Shown one piece after another: positions 1 to 6,451 of a stretch of DNA of 12,118 bases. Source of the stretch: DASTDH01 sp041167675 (GTDB taxonomy: Bacteria; Verrucomicrobiota; Verrucomicrobiia; Chthoniobacterales; JAFAMB01); the NCBI GenBank assembly GCA_041167675.1, contig JBEEIB010000536.1:1-12118 (forward strand), read 5' to 3'. The number at the start of each line of letters is the position of its first letter. Position 1 is the stretch's first letter. A program made the translations under genes and the position numbers. The notes beneath the pieces were generated by a model. That model was not told where the DNA came from and searched no databases. It saw only the letters and a list, made by a program, of their open reading frames with translations.

Positions 1-254
1 CCGATATCAAAAAGCACCAGGTTCTGACCCGTGTTTACGATCAGCAGGTTCTGATTCAAGGTCATACTGTACGCGGGCAGAGATGCACCGGCCAGTAACT
101 CGGTAATTTCCCTAGGATCGGCTTTGGGGAAACCGTTTGCTGGCGATCCCATGTTCATGGGGCCGTCCGTCACCACCGTACACTGGAAATCCCCATGACG
201 GAAACGTGTCCAGCCGACAAATGCCTTGTGAACTGTCCTCTCTCTCTGCCCAAA
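1..254 (-). CDS. MBL-fold metallo-hydrolase, N-terminal part, cut by window edge and lacking a clear start
   Basis: Read on the minus strand, the frame is open from 254 to the window edge. It contains GDFQCTVVTDG, a stretch reading DPREITELLAGASLPAY, and NQNLLIVNTGQNLVLFDI. This order is typical of the first strands of metallo-beta-lactamase-fold hydrolases, upstream of the zinc-binding HxHxDH motif, which would lie outside the window. Two in-frame stops (255-257 and 261-263) close the frame upstream. No ATG, GTG or TTG exists before the conserved first strand: the first candidates are GTG at 176 or 173 and ATG at 158, and all remove it. The true start has been lost or moved out of frame. The gene follows the broken amidohydrolase by about 20 bp on the same strand, so it probably was the last known member of that operon. 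Substrate cannot be told. Confidence 0.65.
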
Positions 255-273
255 CTAGATCTATAGAATCGCC

Positions 274-1259
274 CTACGTTGTTACCACGACGTTTGAAAG
301 GTGGAGGAGTGCGTTGTCCCTCTCGATGGCCGCGTAGGCCTGCCTCGTTTCCTTCGAAGTACTCCTTGAGAGCCTGGGCGCCCTCAGCCGCGTAGCGTGC
401 GGGAGCATGTGGAAAATCACTGCCAAATAACACGCGATCATAACCCGGAAATTGTCCAAGGGCACTCAGCGTCACCTTGCTATAAGAAAGCGCCGTGTCA
501 TAGAAAACGTTCCCACGAAGGGTTGCAGCGACGCCATTAGGAGTGCCTTTCGCGAGCTCCGGGAACGCTTCGGCACTACGCGTGCGCGTGTACTCGAGCC
601 GCTGCAAAAGATAGGGAATGGTACCGCCAGCATGCGTAAACTGAGAGCGGACATCACGGTACCGGTCAAAAACGCCGTTCAGCAGCAAGCTGGCCACGGC
701 GCGAGTGGTGTCGAAAGGAAATTCCAAGGTATAAGCCGGCAGCTTCAGATCGGAGATCTTCTCTTGCTTGGGCGAAGTGGGATGCACATCACGAACACTT
801 TTCGACGGTTGAGCTCGGCGAAGAGAGCATCGAACTCGGGATCCCCAACATACTTGCCACCTATGTTCGACATATCAGCACCACCCCGTCCAGCTCTAGC
901 GTGTCCAGGGCGTACTCCAGTTCTTTTAACGCACCATCCACAAAGGGCAGTGGCAGAAAGGCGAAGGCACCAAACCTGGGCGAGAAGTCGCGGATAACAT
1001 GCGTACAATACTCATTGGACAGGTGGGCGAGATGTAGCGCGAGTGGTTCATCTCCAAAGAAAACACCTGGCTCGGAAAGGGATAAGATCGTCTTTTCAAT
1101 ACCGTTGTTATCCATCATTTCCAACGCGAGCTCCGGGCTCCACTTCGGCCATGAGACGCCACCGACCGGTTTGATCCCGCGCTGGTCGAGAGTTGAGACA
1201 TACTCCGGTGGCAGAACATGGGAGTGCACATCGATGATTTGCGGTTTAGCTATTGACAT
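274..1259 (-). pseudogene. ACMSD-like amidohydrolase (Amidohydro_2), broken by three frameshifts
   Basis: Four minus-strand frames join into one protein of about 328 residues, the usual length for the ACMSD/gamma-resorcylate decarboxylase type of amidohydrolase. Segment 1 (1259 to about 875) starts MSIAKPQIIDVHSHVLPPEY with the HxH metal motif. Segment 2 (873 to about 787) reads MSNIGGKYVGDPEFDALF. Segment 3 (787 to about 333) starts VHPTSPK and carries FTHAGGTIPYLLQR and LFGSDFPHAPARY, with the metal-ligand His and the catalytic Asp. Segment 4 (about 333 to 274) reads YAAIERDNALLHL and ends at TAG. The metal-binding motifs are therefore still encoded, but not in one frame. Family members decarboxylate or hydrolyse aromatic and related acids; the substrate here is unknown. 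No good ribosome-binding site precedes the ATG. Sequencing error is the alternative to decay, but the lesions are not at homopolymers. Confidence 0.88.
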
Positions 1260-1306
1260 ATCGGTAATGTTTAATTGGTAGAGGTTGAGTTTTCTTCTGG
1301 TGAAAG

Positions 1307-1375
1307 ATGGGCGGCGAAAACTGCCCATACTGTTCTGCGGCGCATCATGCTCTATACCTGGGACATTCGGATGAT
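1307..1375 (+). pseudogene. Possible remnant of an AhpD/carboxymuconolactone decarboxylase-like domain
   Basis: In the gap between the amidohydrolase and the first dehydrogenase, a plus-strand frame reads MGGENCPYCSAAHHALYLG. This has the spacing E-x-C-x2-C-x3-H of the redox-active motif seen in AhpD-like and carboxymuconolactone-decarboxylase-family proteins. A stop lies two codons upstream of the ATG, and the frame loses any resemblance after about 1375, although it stays open to 1534 and runs antiparallel into the end of the dehydrogenase gene. If real it is a short orphan piece on the opposite strand to its neighbours. A chance match to a short motif is quite possible. Confidence 0.3.
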
Positions 1376-1427
1376 GGCCTTGATGACGCGACTCGCTATG
1401 TGTGGATCCTTTCGGTTCCGGTACTGA

Positions 1428-2348
1428 CTAGGCCGCACTTTGCGATTCGGCTGCAAGGTCCCGCGGTGTCAGAAGATCCTGAAGACCGATATTTCGGAGC
1501 AGCTCTGCTCGTATCCGATCGGCAACGCCGTTGACGATCTCGCAGCCATCCTGCGCAGGATCGACGTGAACCCGAAAAGACCTCTTGCCAAATGGGGTCT
1601 CGACGACCTTAACGATCGCTTCCGCGACCCTGCCGACGTCGGCGTCAGCGGGCTCAAGCGACGCGATACCCTTCAGGATTAAGTCCGGTAATCCGGCATA
1701 AGGCCCTTCGTCATATTCCGCGGCCAGCGCCTTATCGGCCGGAGAGCCGGCGTTCGTAAAGTGACTGGTGCCTTTCGTGAAAGCACCCGGCACGATAATT
1801 GTGCTCTCCACACCCCAACGCGCCAGTTCGCCAGCGTAGGAAACAGCAAGGGAGTCCATCGCTGCCTTCGCCGCGAAATAAGGCGCCAGATACGGGGGTG
1901 TACCCCCACGGGTGCTACTCGAGGAAACCCAGATCATCAACCCTCGTCCCTGTTTACGGAGTTGGGGCAGCGCCGCCCGGTTGACGCGTTGCGTGCCCAG
2001 AACGTTTACGTCATAGAGCTGAGCGAACTGCTCTGGCGTAAACGCCTCCGCCGGTCCAAAAGCCATATGACCGGCATTGTGGACGATGACGTCGAGGCGC
2101 CTGCTCTCGGCGATGATTCTGTCTATCCCAGCGTCGACGGATTTGTCCGAGACAACGTCAAGCTCGACAACGCGTAGATCAACACCGTGTTTCGCGGCAT
2201 ACTCATGAGCCAGCACCACCTCATGCGCCCTGCCACCCTCCGTATTCCGCATTCCGGCATAGACGGTGTGACCGGCACTGGCCAGCGCCCGTGAAGCAAG
2301 AGCGCCAAAACCGCTCGATGCTCCAGTGACGACGATTACTTTCTTCAT
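1428..2348 (-). CDS. Short-chain dehydrogenase/reductase (SDR), classical type
   Basis: A 306-residue NAD(P)-dependent oxidoreductase, presumably cytosolic, that interconverts an alcohol and a ketone or aldehyde. The Rossmann nucleotide motif TGASSGFG is at residues 8-15, HNAG at 90-93, the structural Asn at about 115, a serine run (SSSS) at 142-145 containing the catalytic Ser, and YFAAK at 157-161 giving the catalytic Tyr157 and Lys161. At 306 residues it is longer than the common 250, with a C-terminal extension beyond the core. The ATG at 2348 is supported by an AGGAG Shine-Dalgarno about 8 bases upstream. It sits 62 bp downstream of the other dehydrogenase on the same strand, so the two probably share a transcript controlled by the divergent LysR gene. 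The substrate is unknown. Confidence 0.95.
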   Translation of the reverse strand: MKKVIVVTGASSGFGALASRALASAGHTVYAGMRNTEGGRAHEVVLAHEYAAKHGVDLRVVELDVVSDKSVDAGIDRIIAESRRLDVIVHNAGHMAFGPAEAFTPEQFAQLYDVNVLGTQRVNRAALPQLRKQGRGLMIWVSSSSTRGGTPPYLAPYFAAKAAMDSLAVSYAGELARWGVESTIIVPGAFTKGTSHFTNAGSPADKALAAEYDEGPYAGLPDLILKGIASLEPADADVGRVAEAIVKVVETPFGKRSFRVHVDPAQDGCEIVNGVADRIRAELLRNIGLQDLLTPRDLAAESQSAA

Positions 2349-2365
2349 AGCTTATCTCCTTTTCA

Positions 2366-2386
2366 GCTCTCTCATAAAGGGAGAGC
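2366..2386 (-). other. Hairpin between the two dehydrogenase genes
   Basis: GCTCTC (2366-2371) and GAGAGC (2381-2386) pair perfectly around a 9-base loop. On the minus-strand transcript the hairpin lies just before the AAGGAG ribosome-binding site of the downstream dehydrogenase. It has no following T run, so it is not a normal terminator. It could be an mRNA processing or stability element, or chance. Confidence 0.35.
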
Positions 2387-2410
2387 AAGATTTGATCGGC
2401 AGCCGAAACA

Positions 2411-3151
2411 TCAGACCATGCCGCCGTTGGCGCGAAGCACTTGACCATTGATCCAGGATCCGTCGGGACCAGCCAGGAAAGCGACGGCAGCAGCGATGTC
2501 CTGCGGCGTCCCCAGACGCTCAAGCGGATTCATTTTCGCAAAGCGGTCGATGAGCTCCTGCGATTTTCCTTCCAAGAACAGGTCGGTCCCGGTCGGACCC
2601 GGTGCGATTGCATTGACCGTGATCGATCGGCCGCGGAGCTCCTTGGAGAGAATCGCGCTCAGCGTTTCGATCGCAGACTTGGTCGCGGCGTAGACACCAT
2701 ACGTCTCTAGCCTGAGGCCGATGACGCTGGTGGAGAAATTGATGATACGTCCACCAGTACGAAGCCGTTTGGCTGCTTCACGCAGGCCGTTGAAGGTGCC
2801 CTTCAGATTCACGGCAACAAGGCGGTCAAACGTGGCGTCATCGGTAGTCGCGATGCTCGACAGCGTCATGGTCCCAGCGTTGTTGACCAGAACGTCGACG
2901 CCGCCGAACTCTTTTTCAGCAGCGTCGAACATGCGCGCTACCTCGACCGGTTTGCTGACATCGGCTCGCACGCTGATCGCGCGGCCTTCGTCCGCGTTAA
3001 TTTTCTTAACGAGCGCAGAAGCTTCCGCTTCGCCCCCTGCATAGTTCACTACGATGGCGAAGCCGTCCTGCGCCAGTCGGCTGGCGACGGCGCGCCCGAT
3101 TCCACGGGACGCTCCGGTAACGATAGCGATCTTTGTTGATGTATTTGTCAT
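2411..3151 (-). CDS. SDR family oxidoreductase (FabG-like)
   Basis: A 246-residue classical short-chain dehydrogenase, the usual length for FabG/glucose 1-dehydrogenase-like enzymes. It has TGASRGIG at 12-19, NNAG at 90-93, Asn115, a serine pair in FSTS at 139-142, and the catalytic YAATK at 154-158. The PGPTGTD segment after strand 6 and the C-terminal GSWINGQVLRANGG are typical of this subfamily, where the end of the protein forms the tetramer contact. It is the first gene of the minus-strand cluster and starts about 55 bp from the divergent LysR gene, the classic position for a LysR-activated target. No strong Shine-Dalgarno is seen before the ATG. It may act with the neighbouring dehydrogenase and amidohydrolase in breaking down a small organic compound; that pathway is inference. 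Confidence 0.96.
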   Translation of the reverse strand: MTNTSTKIAIVTGASRGIGRAVASRLAQDGFAIVVNYAGGEAEASALVKKINADEGRAISVRADVSKPVEVARMFDAAEKEFGGVDVLVNNAGTMTLSSIATTDDATFDRLVAVNLKGTFNGLREAAKRLRTGGRIINFSTSVIGLRLETYGVYAATKSAIETLSAILSKELRGRSITVNAIAPGPTGTDLFLEGKSQELIDRFAKMNPLERLGTPQDIAAAVAFLAGPDGSWINGQVLRANGGMV

Positions 3152-3165
3152 GGTTCAATTAGACA

Positions 3166-3193
3166 TCGACAAGCAATAACTCTAATACATAAT
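3166..3193 (+). promoter_or_regulatory. Candidate sigma-70 promoter for the LysR gene
   Basis: TCGACA (3166-3171) and CATAAT (3188-3193) each match the -35 and -10 consensus at five of six bases, with a 16-base spacer. Transcription would begin near 3200, only about 7 bases before the ATG at 3207. The -10 box overlaps the alternative ATG at 3192, which argues against using that start. Confidence 0.45.
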
Positions 3194-3195
3194 GC

Positions 3196-3216
3196 TTATA
3201 CTGATTATGCGTATAA
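3196..3216. promoter_or_regulatory. LysR-type operator candidate (dyad TTATAC-N9-GTATAA)
   Basis: Perfect 6-base arms TTATAC (3196-3201) and GTATAA (3211-3216) flank 9 bases. A second overlapping dyad is formed by CATAAT (3188-3193) and ATTATG (3204-3209). AT-rich dyads in the short space between a LysR gene and its divergent target are the usual binding sites for LysR proteins. Here the site covers the predicted transcription start and start codon of the regulator, so it could also repress its own gene. Confidence 0.5.
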
Positions 3217-4121
3217 CACATTTACGTCAGGCTGACCTGAACCTGTTGATCGTCTTCACGGTTCTGGCGGAAGAACGGAATGTCACGCGCGCGGCGGCGC
3301 GGCTGTTGCTCAGCCAACCGGCAGCGAGCCGCGCGTTGCAACGGTTGCGAGACATGTTCCACGATGACCTCCTGATCAGGACCTCCACTGGGTATCAGCC
3401 CACTCCCAAAGGCGAACGCCTTTTGCACGAACTCGAGTCAACGCTGCCGCGATTGGACCGTTTGCTCAGCGGGAATGACTTCGACCCGGCTGCGGAAGAG
3501 ACCTCCTTCCAGATCGCCGCCACCGATCACGCTTCCCATGTATTTTGTCCCCTGCTATGCCGTACCGTGCTCGCGGCGGCAGGCAAGGTCTCTTTTCATT
3601 TCATGCCGCTGCACGACGCGACGTTCGAAGCGATGGAAAAGGGCAGAATCGACCTGGTGCTGAATGCCGACGACGGCTACGCTCCCGCGCACCTAGCGAA
3701 AGAGGCGATCTTCGAGGTAGAGTTTGTTTGTGTCGTGGCGAAGGAGAGCCGCTTCTCGCGTGCTTTCACACTGAAGCAGTATCTGGCTGCAGATCACATC
3801 GGAATCGGGATTCTGGGAGGAATTCAGACCATCCTGGAGAAGAGATTAGCCGCGGTCGGGGCCCAGCGTCACTGCCCGATCTGGGTGCCCTATCATACTG
3901 CCGCGATGCACAGCGTTGCCGGCACAAATCTGGTCGCGACGGTACCCAGGCGCATGGCGGAATTGGAGGCTTCGAATCCGGCCATGAAAATCCTCAGAGC
4001 GCCGGCCGAACTTGGGGGATTCAATTACCTGATGACCTGGCATCCCCGAATGAATACTGACGCGGCACACGTTTGGTTGCGTTCGATCGTCCATGAGGCA
4101 GGAAAGCAAATATCGCTTTGA
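3207..4121 (+). CDS. LysR-family transcriptional regulator
   Basis: A 304-residue LysR-type regulator from the ATG at 3207. The N-terminal winged helix-turn-helix covers about residues 10-70, with NVTRAAARLLLSQPAASRALQ as the recognition region and FHDDLLIRTSTGYQPTPKGE as the wing. The rest is a periplasmic-binding-protein-like effector domain. The long linker and the FxPLLC segment resemble the NodD/PcpR-like branch, but I cannot name the effector. An ATG at 3192 would add five residues; I prefer 3207 because HLRQADLNLL is the normal beginning and the candidate -10 overlaps 3192. No Shine-Dalgarno is seen for either. It is divergent from the dehydrogenase-amidohydrolase cluster, which it probably controls. 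Confidence 0.95.
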   Translation: MRITHLRQADLNLLIVFTVLAEERNVTRAAARLLLSQPAASRALQRLRDMFHDDLLIRTSTGYQPTPKGERLLHELESTLPRLDRLLSGNDFDPAAEETSFQIAATDHASHVFCPLLCRTVLAAAGKVSFHFMPLHDATFEAMEKGRIDLVLNADDGYAPAHLAKEAIFEVEFVCVVAKESRFSRAFTLKQYLAADHIGIGILGGIQTILEKRLAAVGAQRHCPIWVPYHTAAMHSVAGTNLVATVPRRMAELEASNPAMKILRAPAELGGFNYLMTWHPRMNTDAAHVWLRSIVHEAGKQISL

Positions 4122-4185
4122 GGTCCGCTTGGCGTTTTTCTGAAACCGTATATTCTTCGTAATCTGTGGTTATTCTTTTCTTCGC

Positions 4186-4557
4186 ATGAAGCCGCTCTCC
4201 GAATACGAGCAAAAAATCGACAAGTTACATGACGGCTGCCCGATTAAGGCGGCGATCGACGTCATTCGCGGGCGGTGGAAGCCGATGATTCTATGGGAGC
4301 TTAATTGCGGCACCAAACGTTTTTCGGATTTGCAGGCAGCGCTGCCGGAAATCGCGGCGCAGGTGCTCACCGTCCAGTTGCGTCAGTTGGAAGCGGACGG
4401 CGTTATCATCCGAACAGTATATCCGGAGATTCCGGCGCGGGTCGAGTACGCGTTGACCGAGCTTGGTAGCGCCCTTTCAGCGGTAATGGATCAGTTGGAG
4501 GTATGGGGATCGCGTTATCTCGAGCATAGGACGCGACATTTAGCATCAGCGCGATAA
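4186..4557 (+). CDS. HxlR-family winged-helix transcriptional regulator
   Basis: A 123-residue protein with the complete HxlR domain: CPIKAAIDVIRGRWKPMILW at 18-37, KRFSDLQAALPEI at 44-56, LTVQLRQLEADGVI at 61-74 and ARVEYALTELG at 84-94. These are small dimeric DNA-binding repressors or activators, often answering to aldehydes, quinones or disulfide stress. Cys18 is the conserved N-terminal cysteine which in YodB- and HypR-like members senses redox state; whether it does so here is inference. It starts 64 bp after the LysR gene on the same strand and has only a weak ribosome-binding site. The target is unknown; the nearby dehydrogenase cluster and the lost aldehyde dehydrogenase are natural candidates. 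Confidence 0.95.
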   Translation: MKPLSEYEQKIDKLHDGCPIKAAIDVIRGRWKPMILWELNCGTKRFSDLQAALPEIAAQVLTVQLRQLEADGVIIRTVYPEIPARVEYALTELGSALSAVMDQLEVWGSRYLEHRTRHLASAR

Positions 4558-4699
4558 CCGCAGGCAGCTGAGAACCGGTTTGAATTGGAGAGCTTGAGTT
4601 TGTCGACAGATTTTCCTCTAGGATAGCAATCTTTGCGCCTTGGCGTGAGATTTTTTGGGAGCAGATCGGCAGTCACGTTCTGGTGAGTCGCTCACAAAT

Positions 4700-4840
4700 T
4701 TAGGACGAAGCTCCGCTTCGGATTTCAGCGCTCGAAGGCACTTCGAGGACAGGTTTTAAGGAAACTAAATCCTTGATCACTGTGCTGTAGATCTTCCCGC
4801 TCCACACCCCTGCCGGTATGAGCAATGTGTCGGTCGTCAT
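4700..4840 (-). pseudogene. Truncated aldehyde dehydrogenase-like N-terminus
   Basis: A 46-codon minus-strand frame starts with an ATG at 4840 behind a strong AGGAG site (spacing about 8 bases). Its first residues read MTTDTLLIPAGVWSGKIYS. The W-x-G-K-I-Y/F-S pattern close to the N-terminus resembles benzaldehyde-type aldehyde dehydrogenases, where it is normally followed by GGW. Here the similarity stops at residue 19 and the frame ends at a TAA after 27 further unrelated codons. It lies divergently from the LysR gene at 4960, as a LysR target would. I read it as the 5' end of a lost gene, with promoter region and start preserved. The family assignment rests on a short match and is tentative; it could also be a small unrelated gene. 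Confidence 0.45.
4706..4747. repeat. Pair of perfect short hairpins
   Basis: Two perfect inverted repeats stand ten bases apart: CGAAGC-TCC-GCTTCG (4706-4720) and CTCGAAG-GCA-CTTCGAG (4731-4747). Both have three-base loops and share the CGAAG core. They lie in the part of the 46-codon frame that no longer resembles aldehyde dehydrogenase. The arrangement recalls REP-type palindromes, but only one pair is present in this window. Confidence 0.45.
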
Positions 4841-4917
4841 TTTCAAGTCTCCTGATGCTGCGGTCTATTTTTCATCTCAGTGCAAAAAGATGAATCGCAG
4901 AAAAGAGCTTGGATAAT

Positions 4918-4936
4918 ATCGATTTAGTGGCACGAT
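4918..4936. promoter_or_regulatory. Possible LysR-type binding dyad upstream of the second LysR gene
   Basis: ATCG (4918-4921) and CGAT (4933-4936) form a dyad with an 11-base spacer, 24 bases before the regulator's ATG and between it and the divergent truncated gene. Position fits a LysR site; the arms are short, so support is weak. Confidence 0.25.
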
Positions 4937-4959
4937 GATACCTTTCGGATATCGGGCCT

Positions 4960-5970
4960 ATGGAACTACGTCACCTACGCTACTTCGTGGCGGTGGCCGA
5001 AGAACTGAATGTCCGTCAGGCGGCCACACGGCTGCATCTGTCTCAGCCCCCTCTGAGCCGGCAGATTCACGATCTGGAGGATGAAGTCGGGACAAAACTG
5101 TTCGTGCGTAGCCAGAGCGGGATGCTTCTCACTGAAGCAGGCCGCACCTTCTTGAAGGAAGCTCGCTTAATTCTGGCTCAGAGTCAGCGTGCGGTCCAAC
5201 TAGCCCAAGCCGCCAGCCGCGGCGAAGCGGGCCACCTTCACATCGCTTATGCGATAGAAGGTTTTGAGCCGGTTCTTTTGCGCGTAACGCGTCTCTTCCG
5301 TCAACTTTTTCCCATGGTGGAATTGGGAATCCGAGAACTGCAATACCACCAGCAAGTTCAGGAATTAATCAATCGAAGGATCGATTTAGGCTACGTCGGA
5401 ATCCGATTCCCGGAATTGGAGAGCGAGTTGGTGTTCGAATGTGTGCGCAAAGCTCCTTTCTTAGTTGCGTTACCGCCTGGGCATCCTTTGGCCAAGCAGC
5501 GGCGGCTGAGATTGTCGGAGCTGGCGAATGAGAAATTTATTTCTATTCGACAGACAGCCGCTGCGTATCATAGCCGGTTCGTGAGCCATTGCCGTTCCGC
5601 GGGATTCATGCCCGAGATTGCGCGGGAGGAAGCGGATGGCGCACTAAGCCTGCTCGGGTTGGTATCCGCCGGTTTCGGCGTAGCCCTCGTGCCTGAGACG
5701 TTTCAGCAGATTCTGCCGGTCGCGGTCGAGTTTCGGCCGCTGCGGCCGAGTATCCCAACTTTCGATTTCCACATCGCTTGGCGCAGGGACAACCAATCGA
5801 GCGTTCTCCACGCGTTTCTAGAAATGCTGAGGAAACACGCGCATGCTGAGGCTAAAGGCCCAGAGAAAACTGCAGTCGCAAAACATTCGGATCGTAATTT
5901 GTACAGAAGATCACAGCGCGAAGTAGACGCAGCCAAAAGCGACCGAAAGACAACCACGAATGGACGCTAA
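4960..5970 (+). CDS. LysR-family transcriptional regulator with C-terminal extension
   Basis: A 336-residue LysR regulator of the CbbR/BenM-like group. It begins MELRHLRYFVAVAEELNVRQ, with the recognition helix in LHLSQPPLSRQIHDLE and the wing in LFVRSQSGMLLTEAG within residues 1-65. The effector domain follows at about 90-295, including GHLHIAYAIEGFEPVLLRV and LVSAGFGVALVPE. These proteins usually end near residue 300. This one continues for about 45 residues of hydrophilic, Lys/Arg/Asp-rich sequence ending KTTTNGR, which looks like read-through into former non-coding DNA after loss of the original stop. The natural target would be the divergent gene at 4840, now only a fragment, so this regulator may have lost its local job. 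Confidence 0.95.
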   Translation: MELRHLRYFVAVAEELNVRQAATRLHLSQPPLSRQIHDLEDEVGTKLFVRSQSGMLLTEAGRTFLKEARLILAQSQRAVQLAQAASRGEAGHLHIAYAIEGFEPVLLRVTRLFRQLFPMVELGIRELQYHQQVQELINRRIDLGYVGIRFPELESELVFECVRKAPFLVALPPGHPLAKQRRLRLSELANEKFISIRQTAAAYHSRFVSHCRSAGFMPEIAREEADGALSLLGLVSAGFGVALVPETFQQILPVAVEFRPLRPSIPTFDFHIAWRRDNQSSVLHAFLEMLRKHAHAEAKGPEKTAVAKHSDRNLYRRSQREVDAAKSDRKTTTNGR

Positions 5971-6076
5971 CTAACGTTTGCAATTCCGATTGGCTGTAGC
6001 ACTCGGAGCCAAGTCTCCGCTGCGGGATTGTGCAGGTTGCCCCAAAGTTTGGAACTTTGATATTTACTATTTGTGA

Positions 6077-6123
6077 CTTTGGGAATTATTTTGCGTGGTT
6101 CTTTGGGTGCTATTTTGCGTGGT
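6077..6123. repeat. Two-copy 24-bp direct repeat
   Basis: Units at 6077-6099 and 6101-6123 share CTTTGGG, then three variable bases, then TATTTTGCGTGGT. The 12-base block ATTTTGCGTGGT is identical at 6088-6099 and 6112-6123. The period is 24 bases, just over two helical turns, so paired protein-binding sites are possible, as is simple duplication. Confidence 0.7.
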
Positions 6124-6213
6124 CGTGCTAAGGATTGGAGTTCGATAAGAGAGACTAGCCTCCCAAGCAATCGCGGCAAGCGGTCTACCGTCCTTGCGAT
6201 GAGCGCGCTCTTC

Positions 6214-6230
6214 TCTCTCACAGTGAGAGA
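6214..6230. promoter_or_regulatory. Perfect 17-bp palindrome, operator-like
   Basis: TCTCTCAC (6214-6221) and GTGAGAGA (6223-6230) are exact reverse complements around a single central A. A 17-bp perfect dyad of this size is typical of dimeric repressor operators rather than terminators. The next gene starts 221 bp downstream, so its target is unclear. Confidence 0.4.
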
Positions 6231-6451
6231 ACGCCAATGAGCAAAGATCGCCACATCGGCCCTCCTGGCCGACTCGGGCCGTCGCGTCTCATCTGACGGT
6301 TCTGGGGAGAATCCTACTCAGGGTTACTGGGGCTAGCGAAGATTGCGGGACCGACCTGCCGGGCCAGCAAAACTCAACCGCCTAGAGCGGGGCAAAGGTA
6401 GAGCATTTCATGTTGGCGCTCGCCTTACCGAGAATCCTATGAATTGAGTGC

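Larger units (their letters stand above)
5971..6451. other. Intergenic stretch without a recognisable gene
   Basis: No frame here has a convincing start, ribosome-binding site or family signature. The longest open frame (minus, 5967-6254) is low in complexity because it crosses the 24-bp repeat. The stretch holds the two-copy repeat at 6077-6123 and the palindrome at 6214-6230, reported separately. The remaining sequence from 6231 to 6451 shows nothing I can identify. Confidence 0.5.

Noticed and set aside
452..997. Plus-strand frame of 181 codons across the amidohydrolase
   Set aside because: It is the antisense shadow of the broken amidohydrolase; Arg/Ser-rich and without family features.
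5967..6254. Minus-strand frame of 95 codons after the second LysR gene
   Set aside because: No ribosome-binding site or family match; its apparent internal repeat simply reflects the 24-bp DNA repeat.
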